A DNA stretch of 64,000 bases. Origin: NCEH01 sp043195135. Lineage in GTDB: Bacteria; Pseudomonadota; Alphaproteobacteria; Rhizobiales; Xanthobacteraceae. Shown one piece after another: positions 49,842-57,387 of the stretch (positions are counted from its first letter, which is position 1; the number at the start of each line of letters is the position of its first letter). The notes below the pieces were generated by a model. The model searched no databases, was not told where the DNA came from, and saw nothing but the letters and a program-made list of their open reading frames with translations. The stretch is taken from assembly GCF_043195135.1 (NCBI RefSeq), contig NZ_JBAFWP010000005.1. One strand, written 5' to 3'. The position numbers and the translations under genes were made by a program.

Positions 49842-49973
49842 ATGAGATCCGTCATGCTGAAGCGCATTGCCGTATTTGCCGCCCTCGTCCTCGGCTACGC
49901 CCTCACCGGCGTCGCGCTCAATGCCGGCGACTTCGGTCGCACCGGCGCACCGGTGGCCATGGCCGTCGAGTGA
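49842..49973 (+). CDS. Tiny putative secreted or membrane peptide
   Basis: This 43-codon frame reads MRSVMLKRIAVFAALVLGYA with a hydrophobic core followed by a short polar tail ending VAMAVE, as in a signal-peptide-like or single-TM micropeptide. An internal ATG at 49854 gives the cleaner start MLKRIAVF. A perfect 9-bp stem-loop (TCCGCCGGA with TCCGGCGGA, 49979-50002) lies just after the stop, which fits a transcribed mini-gene. There is no strong Shine-Dalgarno. The upstream gap from 49579 has no other feature. Function unknown. Confidence 0.45.
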   Translation: MRSVMLKRIAVFAALVLGYALTGVALNAGDFGRTGAPVAMAVE

Positions 49974-50123
49974 TCCCCTCCGCCGGAACCATGTCCGGCG
50001 GATGATGATCCGGCGCGGATCGCCTCCGCGCCCTGGTGCAACGCCAACACTTTTGCTTCCCCGCATCCTCCCGCGCTTCGATCCAGGATCGCCGCGGACC
50101 GGCCGCTTCCCGCATTGCCGCAT

Positions 50124-50156
50124 AAAAGAGAGGCCGGCCCGAACTTCGGACCGGCC
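50124..50156 (-). terminator. Terminator downstream of the KPR-family gene
   Basis: On the minus strand GGCCGG-CCGAA pairs with TTCGG-CCGGCC (one mismatch, 11 bp) and is followed by TCTCTTTT. It lies about 200 bases past the stop of the gene at 50350. Confidence 0.75.
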
Positions 50157-50313
50157 CAAGAGGCTCTGGAGGGAGGCGTGTTGCGCCCCTGCGGGCGGGA
50201 AATGAATTGACGGGCCTCGGCGCCGGTGCCCCGCCCGGCCCTGGCCGCGACGAGGCCCGTCTTGCCCCGGGTGCGGGTTTGGGCGCGCCGCCCAGGGCAA
50301 TCCTGAACACACA

Positions 50314-50335
50314 GGGCCGGCCACGGAGCCGGCCC
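50314..50335 (-). terminator. Stem-loop immediately after the KPR-family gene
   Basis: GGGCCGGC and GCCGGCCC form a perfect 8-bp stem with a six-base loop, followed on the minus strand by TGTGTGTTC, a weak U tract. The 49974-50349 gap otherwise has GC-rich sequence and no gene. Confidence 0.5.
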
Positions 50336-50349
50336 GGGCGCGGCGAGGC

Positions 50350-51387
50350 TCAGTGCGCCACGGCCTTGGCGGAGGCGAGGTCGGCAGCGGTCAGAGGCGG
50401 GCAGGACAGATGCCCGCCGAGCCCGGCGACAGCGGCGCGCTGGCGCACCAGGGCCAGAACCACGTCGAGGGTCGGGGTCGGCACATCCACCAGGCGCCCC
50501 ATTTCCTGCACAACCGTGACCAGCGGGTCGATTTCCATCGGCCGGTCCCGCTCCAGATCCTGGAGCATGGAGGTCTTGTGCGCGCCCACGGCGCCGGCGC
50601 CATTGATGCGGCGCTCCACGTCCACGCGGAAGTTGACACCCAGCCGGTTGGCGATGGTCTGCGCCTCGATCATCATGGAGCGGGCGACCGCGCGGGTATC
50701 AGGGTCGGAGGCGATCACGTCCAGCGTCGCGTGGGTCAAGGCGCTGATGGGGTTGAAGCAGAGATTGCCCCACAATTTCAGCCACAACTCGTCGCGGATA
50801 TTGTCCAGCACCGGCGCGCGCAGGCCGGCCTTGCCCATCATCTCGCTCAGGCGCTCGACGCGGGCACTCTTTTCGCCGGACGGCTCGCCGATGGGGAACT
50901 TGTCGCCATAGACGTGCTGGATGACGCCCGGGGCGACCACCTCGGTGGCGGGATAGACGATGCAGCCGATGGCGCGCTCGGGGCGCAGCACGTCCCACTG
51001 CTTTCCACCCGGATCGATGCTTTCCAGCGTGCGGCCTTCCAGCGCGCCGCCGGACTTATAGAAATACCAATAGGGCACGCCGTTCACGGCGGTGACGACG
51101 CTGGTATCGTTGCCCAGCAGGGGACGCATGCGGTCCACCACGCTCGGCACGGAATGGGCCTTGAGGGCGATGAAGACGTAATCCTGCGGGCCGAGTTCGG
51201 CCGGATCGTCGGTGGCGCGCACCTTGGCGACGCGCTCCTCCCCATTGATGAGCAGCTTCACGCCGTTCTGCTGCATCGCTTCCAGATGCCCGCCGCGCGC
51301 CACGAGGCTCACCTCGGCGCCGGCCAGCGACAGCTGCACGCCCAGATACCCGCCGATGGCCCCCGCCCCGTAAATGCAAACCTTCAT
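50350..51387 (-). CDS. Ketopantoate reductase family protein
   Basis: The 345-residue protein has the dinucleotide motif CIYGAGAIGGYLGVQLSLAGA at its start, IALKAHSVPSVVDRM, the catalytic-Lys region ELWLKLWGNLCFNPISALTHAT, and GAHKTSMLQDLERDRPMEIDPLV, all of the ApbA/PanE family. Ketopantoate reductases make pantoate for CoA, but many catabolic paralogues exist. It is divergent from an IclR regulator and close to a TTT transporter, so a catabolic oxidoreductase is more likely than the biosynthetic PanE. At 345 residues it is longer than PanE (about 300). Confidence 0.85.
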   Translation of the reverse strand: MKVCIYGAGAIGGYLGVQLSLAGAEVSLVARGGHLEAMQQNGVKLLINGEERVAKVRATDDPAELGPQDYVFIALKAHSVPSVVDRMRPLLGNDTSVVTAVNGVPYWYFYKSGGALEGRTLESIDPGGKQWDVLRPERAIGCIVYPATEVVAPGVIQHVYGDKFPIGEPSGEKSARVERLSEMMGKAGLRAPVLDNIRDELWLKLWGNLCFNPISALTHATLDVIASDPDTRAVARSMMIEAQTIANRLGVNFRVDVERRINGAGAVGAHKTSMLQDLERDRPMEIDPLVTVVQEMGRLVDVPTPTLDVVLALVRQRAAVAGLGGHLSCPPLTAADLASAKAVAH

Positions 51388-51427
51388 GGCGCTGCCTCCC
51401 ATGCTCCGAGCTTCTCGCCCGAATGCC

Positions 51428-51440
51428 GTATAATGTATAC
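51428..51440. promoter_or_regulatory. GTATA-N3-TATAC palindrome upstream of the KPR-family gene
   Basis: GTATAATGTATAC is a perfect 5-bp inverted repeat in the divergent KPR-IclR gap. Its minus strand contains ATACATTATAC, a member of the 11-bp motif also found before tctC and the GntR gene. GntR/FCD operators often are AT-rich with GTATAC-like cores. Confidence 0.45.
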
Positions 51441-51500
51441 CAGAAAACCAGACGATCGGTGCCGTCGTCAAATCCTATTTCATGATATTCGTGAGAAATC

Positions 51501-51517
51501 TTTCCAGAATGTGGAAA
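51501..51517. promoter_or_regulatory. Candidate IclR operator
   Basis: TTTCCAGAATGTGGAAA is a perfect 6-bp inverted repeat 70 bases upstream of the IclR gene. IclR-family sites commonly contain TGGAAA/TTTCCA half-sites, so autoregulation is plausible. Confidence 0.5.
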
Positions 51518-51586
51518 ATTGTCACAGCGGCTCGCCGCACCCCGGTTTCGCTGTAAGGTGCGCCCGCTGGCTTCCGTCACGGAGCC

Positions 51587-52459
51587 ATGAATTGGGCCAC
51601 TTCCCCCATGCCAGATACCGAGATCCTGCCCCGCCGCCGCGGCCGCCCCGCCTCCACCGCCCCCGAGGCGGGCGGCGAGGTTCAGTCGCTGGACCGCGCG
51701 GTGGCCCTGCTGCGCGTGCTCGCGGAAGCCGATGGGATGAGCCTGTCGGATATCGCCAAGAAGGCCGATTTGCCGGCCTCCACCGTGCATCGTCTGCTGG
51801 CCACGTTGCAGAAGCGCCAGCTGGTCAATCACGACCATGAGAACGGCTTGTGGACCGTGGGCCTCGGCCTGTTCCGCATCGGCGCGGCGTACCTGCGCAT
51901 CCGCAAACTGCCGGATATCGGCCGCCCGGTCATCCGCCGCCTGCTGCACGAGACCGACGAGACGGTGAATCTCGCCATGTTCGACGGCAACGAGTTGGTG
52001 GTGGTGGCGCAAGCCGAGGGGCATTCGGCGGTGCGGGCCTTCTTCCGCCTCGGCGCGCGCCTGCCGCTGCACGCCACGGCCGCGGGAAAATGCATCCTGG
52101 CCGTCGCCACCCCGGCGTTCCGCGGCGCCTGCCTGGCCCAGATGCGCTATGAAGCCTTCACGGTGCGCACCCACCGCACCGAACGCTCGCTGATGGACGA
52201 TGTCGGCGCCATCGAGGCGCGCGGCTTCGCCATCGACGACGAGGAGCACACCCTCGGCATGCGGGCGGTGGCGGCGCCGATCTTCAATGAATGGCGCGAG
52301 CCCATCGGCGCGGTCTCGGTCTCCGGCCCGGCGGTGCGCATGAGCAACGACCGGATCCTGCGCCTCGGGCCGCGCATCGTCGCCGCCGCCGAGCAGATGA
52401 CGCGCCTGTATTCCGGCGCCGACGAAGTGCTACCCCCGGATTTCGTCACCTATCGCTGA
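51587..52459 (+). CDS. IclR family transcriptional regulator
   Basis: The 290-residue regulator has an N-terminal winged HTH (VQSLDRAVALLRVLAEADGMSLSDIAKKADLPASTVHRLLATLQ, about 32-80) and a C-terminal IclR effector domain (about 100-285), with LHATAAGKCILA and GFAIDDEEHTLGMRAVAAPIF. IclR regulators respond to small carboxylates or aromatics. It is divergent from the KPR-family gene and upstream of the TTT transporter. The first ATG (51587) was used; ATG 51608 (MPDTEIL) is an alternative. Confidence 0.93.
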   Translation: MNWATSPMPDTEILPRRRGRPASTAPEAGGEVQSLDRAVALLRVLAEADGMSLSDIAKKADLPASTVHRLLATLQKRQLVNHDHENGLWTVGLGLFRIGAAYLRIRKLPDIGRPVIRRLLHETDETVNLAMFDGNELVVVAQAEGHSAVRAFFRLGARLPLHATAAGKCILAVATPAFRGACLAQMRYEAFTVRTHRTERSLMDDVGAIEARGFAIDDEEHTLGMRAVAAPIFNEWREPIGAVSVSGPAVRMSNDRILRLGPRIVAAAEQMTRLYSGADEVLPPDFVTYR

Positions 52460-52631
52460 CGTCGCCGCCGCGCGACGTCTTTGCCCGGGCGCGTCGACCC
52501 GCGCGCGCATCCCCACCGAGGCAACATTCGGGTGCCACGGGCGCACTCGGGCGCCCCGATGTGCTGCATCGCACACAGTGCAACGCAGGGCACGCCGGGC
52601 GCGAAACCGGCAGTCCTCGTCATATTTTCTG

Positions 52632-52723
52632 GCATATTGTATTATTTATTTTGATTTGAAGTATTCGGCGCACGATATGCCCATACGGCAATTTCATTTG
52701 CGCGCCTTTGACATACAATATAC
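52632..52723 (+). promoter_or_regulatory. AT-rich regulatory region of the tctCBA operon with paired motif
   Basis: This part of a 373-base gap is markedly AT-rich. ATATTGTAT at 52634-52642 and its exact reverse complement ATACAATAT at 52713-52721 lie 70 bases apart. The second overlaps a perfect TTGACA -35 box (52708-52713); the matching -10 is poor (TCATCC). The 11-bp versions ATACAATATGC (minus strand) and ATACAATATAC are the motif also seen before the KPR and GntR genes. The rest of the gap (52460-52620) holds nothing recognisable. Confidence 0.5.
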
Positions 52724-52832
52724 TCTTCTCTCATCCGCTCCTAGCCAGAGCGGCAATAAAAGCAGCTACGTCAGCACGTTAGGGAAGGTGATCCGCTTAC
52801 TTAAGAAAGCGGACGATCGGGAGGAAAAACGA

Positions 52833-53846
52833 ATGCGTTTGGCCCTAGCCAATTCCGTGAAGCAGTTCGCGGCCGTCCTTGCCGCCGCGGCGGCCTTGTC
52901 GCCGCTGCCCGCGCTCGCGTGGGAGCCCACGAAGAATGTGGAATTCATCGTTCCCGCCGGCACCGGCGGCGGCGCCGACCAGATGGCCCGCGTGATTCAG
53001 GGCATCATCCAGAAAAACAACCTGATGACCCAGTCGATGGTGGTCATCAACAAGTCCGGCGGTGCGGGCGCCGAAGGCTTCCTCGACATGAAGGGATCCG
53101 CCGGCAATCCGCACAAGATCATTATTTCCCTGTCGAACATCTTCACCACGCCGCTCGCCACCGGCGTGCCGTTCAAATGGGACGACCTGACGCCGGTTTC
53201 CATGCTGGCGCTCGACGAATTCGTTCTGTGGGTGAACGCCAAGGCGCCCTATTCCGACGTGAAGGGCTATCTCGAAGCCCTGAAGACCGCGGCCCCCGGC
53301 AGCGAATTCAAGATGGGCGGCACCGGCTCCAAGCAGGAAGACCAGATCATCACCGCCGCCATCGAGCAGAAGACCGGCGCCAAGTTCATCTACGTCCCGT
53401 ACAAGGGCGGCGGAGACGTGGCGGCGCAGCTGGTGGGCGGGCACGTCACCTCCTCCGTCAACAACCCGATCGAGGCCGTCTCGCAATGGCGCGCCGGCGA
53501 GCTGAAGCCCCTGTGCGTGTTCGATGACGTGCGCCTCGCCTACAAGACTCCGGTCACCGCCGACAAGTCCTGGGGCGATATCCCGACCTGCAAGGAAGGC
53601 GGCCTCGACATCGAATATTTGATGCTGCGCGGCATCTTCATGGCGCCCAAGGTCACCAAGGAACAGGTCGATTATTATGTCGATCTGTTCAAGCGCGTGC
53701 GCGCGACGAAGGACTGGGCGGACTTCATGGAGAAGGGCGCGTTCAACACCTCGGCCCTGACCGGCGAAGAGTATAAGGCCTGGCTCGGCAAGGCCGCCGA
53801 TACACATCGCACGCTCATGGAGAAGGCGGGCTTCATCGCCAAGTGA
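52833..53846 (+). CDS. tctC: Tripartite tricarboxylate transporter substrate-binding protein
   Basis: The 337-residue periplasmic receptor of a TTT (TctCBA) importer has a signal peptide (cleavage after PALA, before WEPTK) and the Bug/TctC signature: KNVEFIVPAGTGGGADQMARVI, then VINKSGGAGAEGF, GTGSKQEDQI, YVPYKGGGDVAAQLVGGHV and SSVNNPIEAVSQW. Such proteins bind carboxylates. The ATG follows GGGAGG. tctB and tctA follow with short gaps. Proximity to oxc/frc suggests oxalate or a related diacid as ligand (inference). Confidence 0.93.
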   Translation: MRLALANSVKQFAAVLAAAAALSPLPALAWEPTKNVEFIVPAGTGGGADQMARVIQGIIQKNNLMTQSMVVINKSGGAGAEGFLDMKGSAGNPHKIIISLSNIFTTPLATGVPFKWDDLTPVSMLALDEFVLWVNAKAPYSDVKGYLEALKTAAPGSEFKMGGTGSKQEDQIITAAIEQKTGAKFIYVPYKGGGDVAAQLVGGHVTSSVNNPIEAVSQWRAGELKPLCVFDDVRLAYKTPVTADKSWGDIPTCKEGGLDIEYLMLRGIFMAPKVTKEQVDYYVDLFKRVRATKDWADFMEKGAFNTSALTGEEYKAWLGKAADTHRTLMEKAGFIAK

Positions 53847-53916
53847 TGGACCGCCGGGGCGGCTCCGCCGTCCCGGCCCCCATCTGCGGCGGTGATCTCC
53901 AAAGGAGGTTGCAAGC

Positions 53917-54423
53917 ATGTCATCGGATGTCGAAAAGACCCAGAAAACAGTCTCGAACCGCACGATGGACGTCGTCGTTGCGCTGCTCTTCATGGTGCTG
54001 GCGGTGGTGGTGATGGCCGACAGCTGGCGCGTAGGCGCGCGCTGGGCGGAAGACGGCCCGCAGGCCGGCTATTTTCCCTTCTATATCGGCCTCATCATGT
54101 TCATCGCCAGCGTTGGCACCATGGTGCAGAACCTCATCACCAAGACTCCCGACCTGACCAATTTCGTCGATCGCGAGCCCTTCATGCAGGTGCTGAAGGT
54201 TCTGGTGCCGACCATCGTCTATGCGATCCTGATTACACTCATCGGCATCTACGTTGCCTCGGTCATCTTCATCGCCTTCTTCATGTGGTGGCTCGGCAAG
54301 TATAAGCTGCCCATCATCCTCCCGGTCGCCATCGGCGTTCCGCTGGCCTTGTTCGTGATGTTCGAGATCTGGTTCCTGGTGCCCCTGCCCAAGGGCCCGC
54401 TGGAGACAGCCCTCGGCTATTGA
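53917..54423 (+). CDS. tctB: Tripartite tricarboxylate transporter TctB family protein
   Basis: The 168-residue small membrane subunit has four hydrophobic segments (about 19-36, 53-70, 93-115, 127-152), with the family's AGYFPFYIGLIMFIASVGTM after the first. It partners TctA in sodium- or proton-driven carboxylate uptake. AAAGGAGG lies eight bases before the ATG. It is 70 bases after tctC and 150 before tctA. Confidence 0.9.
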   Translation: MSSDVEKTQKTVSNRTMDVVVALLFMVLAVVVMADSWRVGARWAEDGPQAGYFPFYIGLIMFIASVGTMVQNLITKTPDLTNFVDREPFMQVLKVLVPTIVYAILITLIGIYVASVIFIAFFMWWLGKYKLPIILPVAIGVPLALFVMFEIWFLVPLPKGPLETALGY

Positions 54424-54573
54424 TCGCGGCCGCCCGCACGCCGGGCGCCTGCCAATCCGCAGGTCCCGCGCCGTCCCGGCTCAGCCGCGACGCCGACCCG
54501 ACCGCATCCGCCGCCAAAAACACAACACCCGCATGTCCGGGCAAGGGTTGCCGGGGCCGAGGGGAGGAATTCC

Positions 54574-56088
54574 GTGGAAGCGCTCACATCACTCATCGGG
54601 GGTTTTTCCGTCCTCGCCGATCCGATGAACATCGTCTACATGTTCGTCGGCATCGCGCTGGGCGTGCTGATCGGCGTGCTGCCGGGCCTCGGGGGCGCCA
54701 ATGGCGTCGCCATCCTGCTGCCGCTGACCTTTTCCATGTCGCCGGTCTCGGCGATCATCATGCTCTCGTCGATCTATTGGGGGGCGCTGTTCGGCGGCGC
54801 CATCACCTCGATCCTGTTCAACATTCCAGGCGAACCCTGGTCCGTCGCGACAACCTTCGACGGGCATCCCATGGCCCAGCGGGGCAAGGCGGGCGAAGCG
54901 CTGACCGGGGCCTTCACCGGCTCCTTCATCGGCGCCTTCTTCGCCGTGCTGCTCATCACCTTCCTGGCCCCGGTGATCGCCAAGTTCGCGCTGCAATTCG
55001 GCCCCGCTGAATTCTTCGCGGTCTATCTGCTCACCTTCTGCTCGTTCGTGGGCATGGGGCGCGAATCGCCGTTCAAGGTGCTGGCGGCCATGACTTTGGG
55101 CTTTGCGCTCGCGGCGGTGGGCATCGATACCGTGACCGGCCAGCTGCGCATGACCTTCGGGTCGGTGGAGCTGCTGCGCGGCTTCGACTTCCTGGTGGCG
55201 GTCATCGGCCTGTTCGGGGTGGGCGAAATCCTTTTGACCATGGAAGAGGGCCTCGCCTTCAAGGGCAAGAGCGCCAAGATCAACCCGAAGGTGGTGTTCC
55301 AGACCTGGGCGCGCCTTCCCGCCTATTGGGCGGGCATGCTCCGCTCGGCGGTGGTCGGCTGCTGGATGGGCATCACGCCCGGCGGGGCGACCCCCGCCTC
55401 CTTCATGAGCTATGGCCTTGCCAAGAAGTTCTCCAAGAACGGGAATAATTTCGGCAAGGGCGAGCTGGAAGGCGTCGTGATGCCGGAAGTGGCGGCCCAT
55501 GCGGCCGGCACCTCGGCCCTGCTGCCCATGCTCACGCTCGGCATTCCCGGCTCGCCCACGGCGGCGGTGCTGCTCGGCGGCCTGCTGATCTGGGGCCTGC
55601 AACCCGGTCCGCTCCTGTTCGTCGAGCAGAAGGACTTCGTGTGGGGCCTGATCGCCTCGATCTATCTCGGCAATATCGCCGGCCTGATCGTGGTGCTCAC
55701 CACCGTGCCGCTGTTCGCCGCCATCCTGCGCATTCCGTTCAGCGTCATCGCTCCGATCATCCTCGTGATCTGCGCGGTGGGGGCCTACACGGTGCACAAT
55801 GCCGGCCTGGACATCGCCGTGATGCTGATCTTCGGCGTGATCGGCTATGTGTTCAAGAAGCTCGACTATCCCCTGGCGCCCCTGGTGCTCGCCCTGGTGC
55901 TCGGAGACATGGCGGAAAGCTCGTTCCGCCAAGCCATGCTGGTGTCGCAAGGCCATCTCTCCATCTTCTGGTCGAACCCGCTGGTGGGCTCCATCGTCAC
56001 CCTCGCCCTCATCATGCTGTTCTGGCCGGCGATCAGCGCCATCAAGGCGCGGATGACCAAGGGGGCCCGGCACGCCGCGGCGGAATAG
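54574..56088 (+). CDS. tctA: Tripartite tricarboxylate transporter permease TctA
   Basis: The 504-residue large permease has about twelve hydrophobic segments and the two conserved TctA motifs GVLPGLGGANGVAILLPLTF (about 32-51) and a later GITPGGATPASFMSYGLAKK, plus LTLGIPGSPTAAVLLGGLLIWGLQPGP. It starts at a GTG behind GGGGAGGAATTCC. It forms the membrane complex with TctB, fed by TctC. A 13-bp hairpin follows the stop. Confidence 0.93.
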   Translation: MEALTSLIGGFSVLADPMNIVYMFVGIALGVLIGVLPGLGGANGVAILLPLTFSMSPVSAIIMLSSIYWGALFGGAITSILFNIPGEPWSVATTFDGHPMAQRGKAGEALTGAFTGSFIGAFFAVLLITFLAPVIAKFALQFGPAEFFAVYLLTFCSFVGMGRESPFKVLAAMTLGFALAAVGIDTVTGQLRMTFGSVELLRGFDFLVAVIGLFGVGEILLTMEEGLAFKGKSAKINPKVVFQTWARLPAYWAGMLRSAVVGCWMGITPGGATPASFMSYGLAKKFSKNGNNFGKGELEGVVMPEVAAHAAGTSALLPMLTLGIPGSPTAAVLLGGLLIWGLQPGPLLFVEQKDFVWGLIASIYLGNIAGLIVVLTTVPLFAAILRIPFSVIAPIILVICAVGAYTVHNAGLDIAVMLIFGVIGYVFKKLDYPLAPLVLALVLGDMAESSFRQAMLVSQGHLSIFWSNPLVGSIVTLALIMLFWPAISAIKARMTKGARHAAAE

Positions 56089-56103
56089 CCCGGCCCGACG
56101 AAG

Positions 56104-56132
56104 GGAAGCCGGCGGCGCGGCCGCCGGTTTCC
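56104..56132 (+). terminator. Hairpin after tctA
   Basis: GGAAGCCGGCGGC and GCCGCCGGTTTCC form a 13-bp stem (one G-U) with a GCG loop, 15 bases after the tctA stop. No T run follows, so termination may be partial or Rho-dependent. The remainder of the 354-base gap has only the motif at 56369. Confidence 0.6.
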
Positions 56133-56368
56133 CCGCCCAGCGGATCGCGGACGGCGCCCGCGCCGCGCGCGCCAGGAGGGCCGCGCCTCACTGCGGCCGC
56201 AGCTTGCCGCAATGCTGCTAAGCGGCATCGCGCTCCGGCCCCGGCCGACCCTGCATCGCACCGGCATTGCGACCGCTTTCCGCAGGCCCATCGGTCGCAC
56301 CCATGCCGCTGAAGTCGTTGCACCGCAGCATGTTTCGCCGTCTCGGGGGTATTGCACCCTCCGCTAGC

Positions 56369-56387
56369 ATACAGTACACAGTATTTC
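56369..56387 (+). promoter_or_regulatory. Candidate operator before the GntR/FCD gene
   Basis: ATACAGTACACAGTATTTC contains the direct repeat ACAGTA twice and the 11-bp motif form ATACAGTACAC. It lies 56-74 bases before the GTG start of the GntR-type regulator, a position suited to autoregulation. Confidence 0.45.
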
Positions 56388-56442
56388 ACCGACGGCGCGC
56401 GCCCGCCAGAAGGCGCAGGCCACAGGGAAGGGAACACCAGTC

Positions 56443-57144
56443 GTGCATCAGGTCGCCGACACACCAAAGCTCAACGTGGAGCCGCTCGGCGCCTCCTCGA
56501 GCTTGCGCATGCTGGCCTATGACGCACTGAAGCGGGCCATTACCGAGATGGACATCTATGGTTCGACCGCGGAATTCAGGCTCGACGAGCGCCAGCTCTC
56601 GGAAGATCTCGGCGTAAGCCGCACGCCGATCCGCGAAGCCATGACGGTGCTGGAGCAGGAAGGCTTCGTGCGCTCGGTGCCCCGGCGCGGCATCTTCGTG
56701 GTGCGCAAGACCAAGCGCGAAATTCTCGAAATGATCACCGTATGGGCCGCGCTGGAAGGCATGGCCGCGCATCTCGCCGCGACCCGCGCGAGCGCCGCCG
56801 ACCTCAAGAGCCTGCGCCGCCTGTTCAACGATTTCGAGCAGGAAACGCCGCACGCCCATACGCACGAATATTCCCAGGCCAACATTGCCTTCCACCAGGC
56901 CATCATCCGCATGGGCGGCTGCAACCTGATCGTGGACATGACGCAGAACCTGCTGCTGCACATGCGGGCGATCCGCGCGGTTTCGATCCGCCAGGAAAAC
57001 CGGTTGGAAACCTCGATCCGCGAACACACGGGGATCATCGACGCGCTCGAAAGCCGCGACCCGGAGCGCGCCGAGCGCCTGGTGCGCGAGCACACGCTGG
57101 GCCTTGCGGCCCATGTGGAGAAACACGGAGTTTTTCCCGAATAG
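56443..57144 (+). CDS. GntR family (FCD subgroup) transcriptional regulator
   Basis: The 233-residue protein has an N-terminal GntR winged HTH (LDERQLSEDLGVSRTPIREAMTVLEQEGFVRSVPRRGIFV, about 46-88) and a C-terminal FCD ligand domain with probable metal ligands in ANIAFHQAI and REHTGIIDALESRD plus the late VREHTLGLAAHVEKH. The start is GTG. It lies between the TTT transporter and the oxalate genes, which it probably controls in response to a carboxylate. Confidence 0.92.
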   Translation: MHQVADTPKLNVEPLGASSSLRMLAYDALKRAITEMDIYGSTAEFRLDERQLSEDLGVSRTPIREAMTVLEQEGFVRSVPRRGIFVVRKTKREILEMITVWAALEGMAAHLAATRASAADLKSLRRLFNDFEQETPHAHTHEYSQANIAFHQAIIRMGGCNLIVDMTQNLLLHMRAIRAVSIRQENRLETSIREHTGIIDALESRDPERAERLVREHTLGLAAHVEKHGVFPE

Positions 57145-57190
57145 GCCGCGCGGCCGGGCGGGAAAATTGGACATCGCAAGGAGACGCGAT

Positions 57191-57337
57191 ATGTCAACGA
57201 CGGGCATCATGAAGAGCGAGGCCATCGGGCGCGAGCCGCCCCGGGGTCCGCTCCGCGCCGGCCGTTTCGTCACACGGGACGAGGGCCGTCGCATCCTGAG
57301 CGCTCGTCCTGAGCGGGGCGCGGACAGCGCGCTCTAG
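57191..57337 (+). CDS. Small hypothetical ORF with strong ribosome-binding site
   Basis: This 48-codon frame has CAAGGAGA eight or so bases before its ATG, as good a start signal as any gene here. It begins MSTTGIMKSEAIG and contains the basic stretch RAGRFVTRDEGRRILSARPERGAD. It lies between the GntR gene (46 bases) and oxc (50 bases) on the same strand. It may be a genuine small protein, a leader peptide controlling oxc, or a relic of a longer gene. I recognise no family. Confidence 0.5.
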   Translation: MSTTGIMKSEAIGREPPRGPLRAGRFVTRDEGRRILSARPERGADSAL

Positions 57338-57387
57338 GACTCCACAACCGAATCGGTACAGCCAAAGATTTTCCGGGAGGAAGCGGA

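Noticed and set aside
50350..51387. Biosynthetic panE assignment
   Set aside because: The family is right, but the extra length and the IclR/TTT catabolic context make the pantothenate role doubtful, so no symbol is given.
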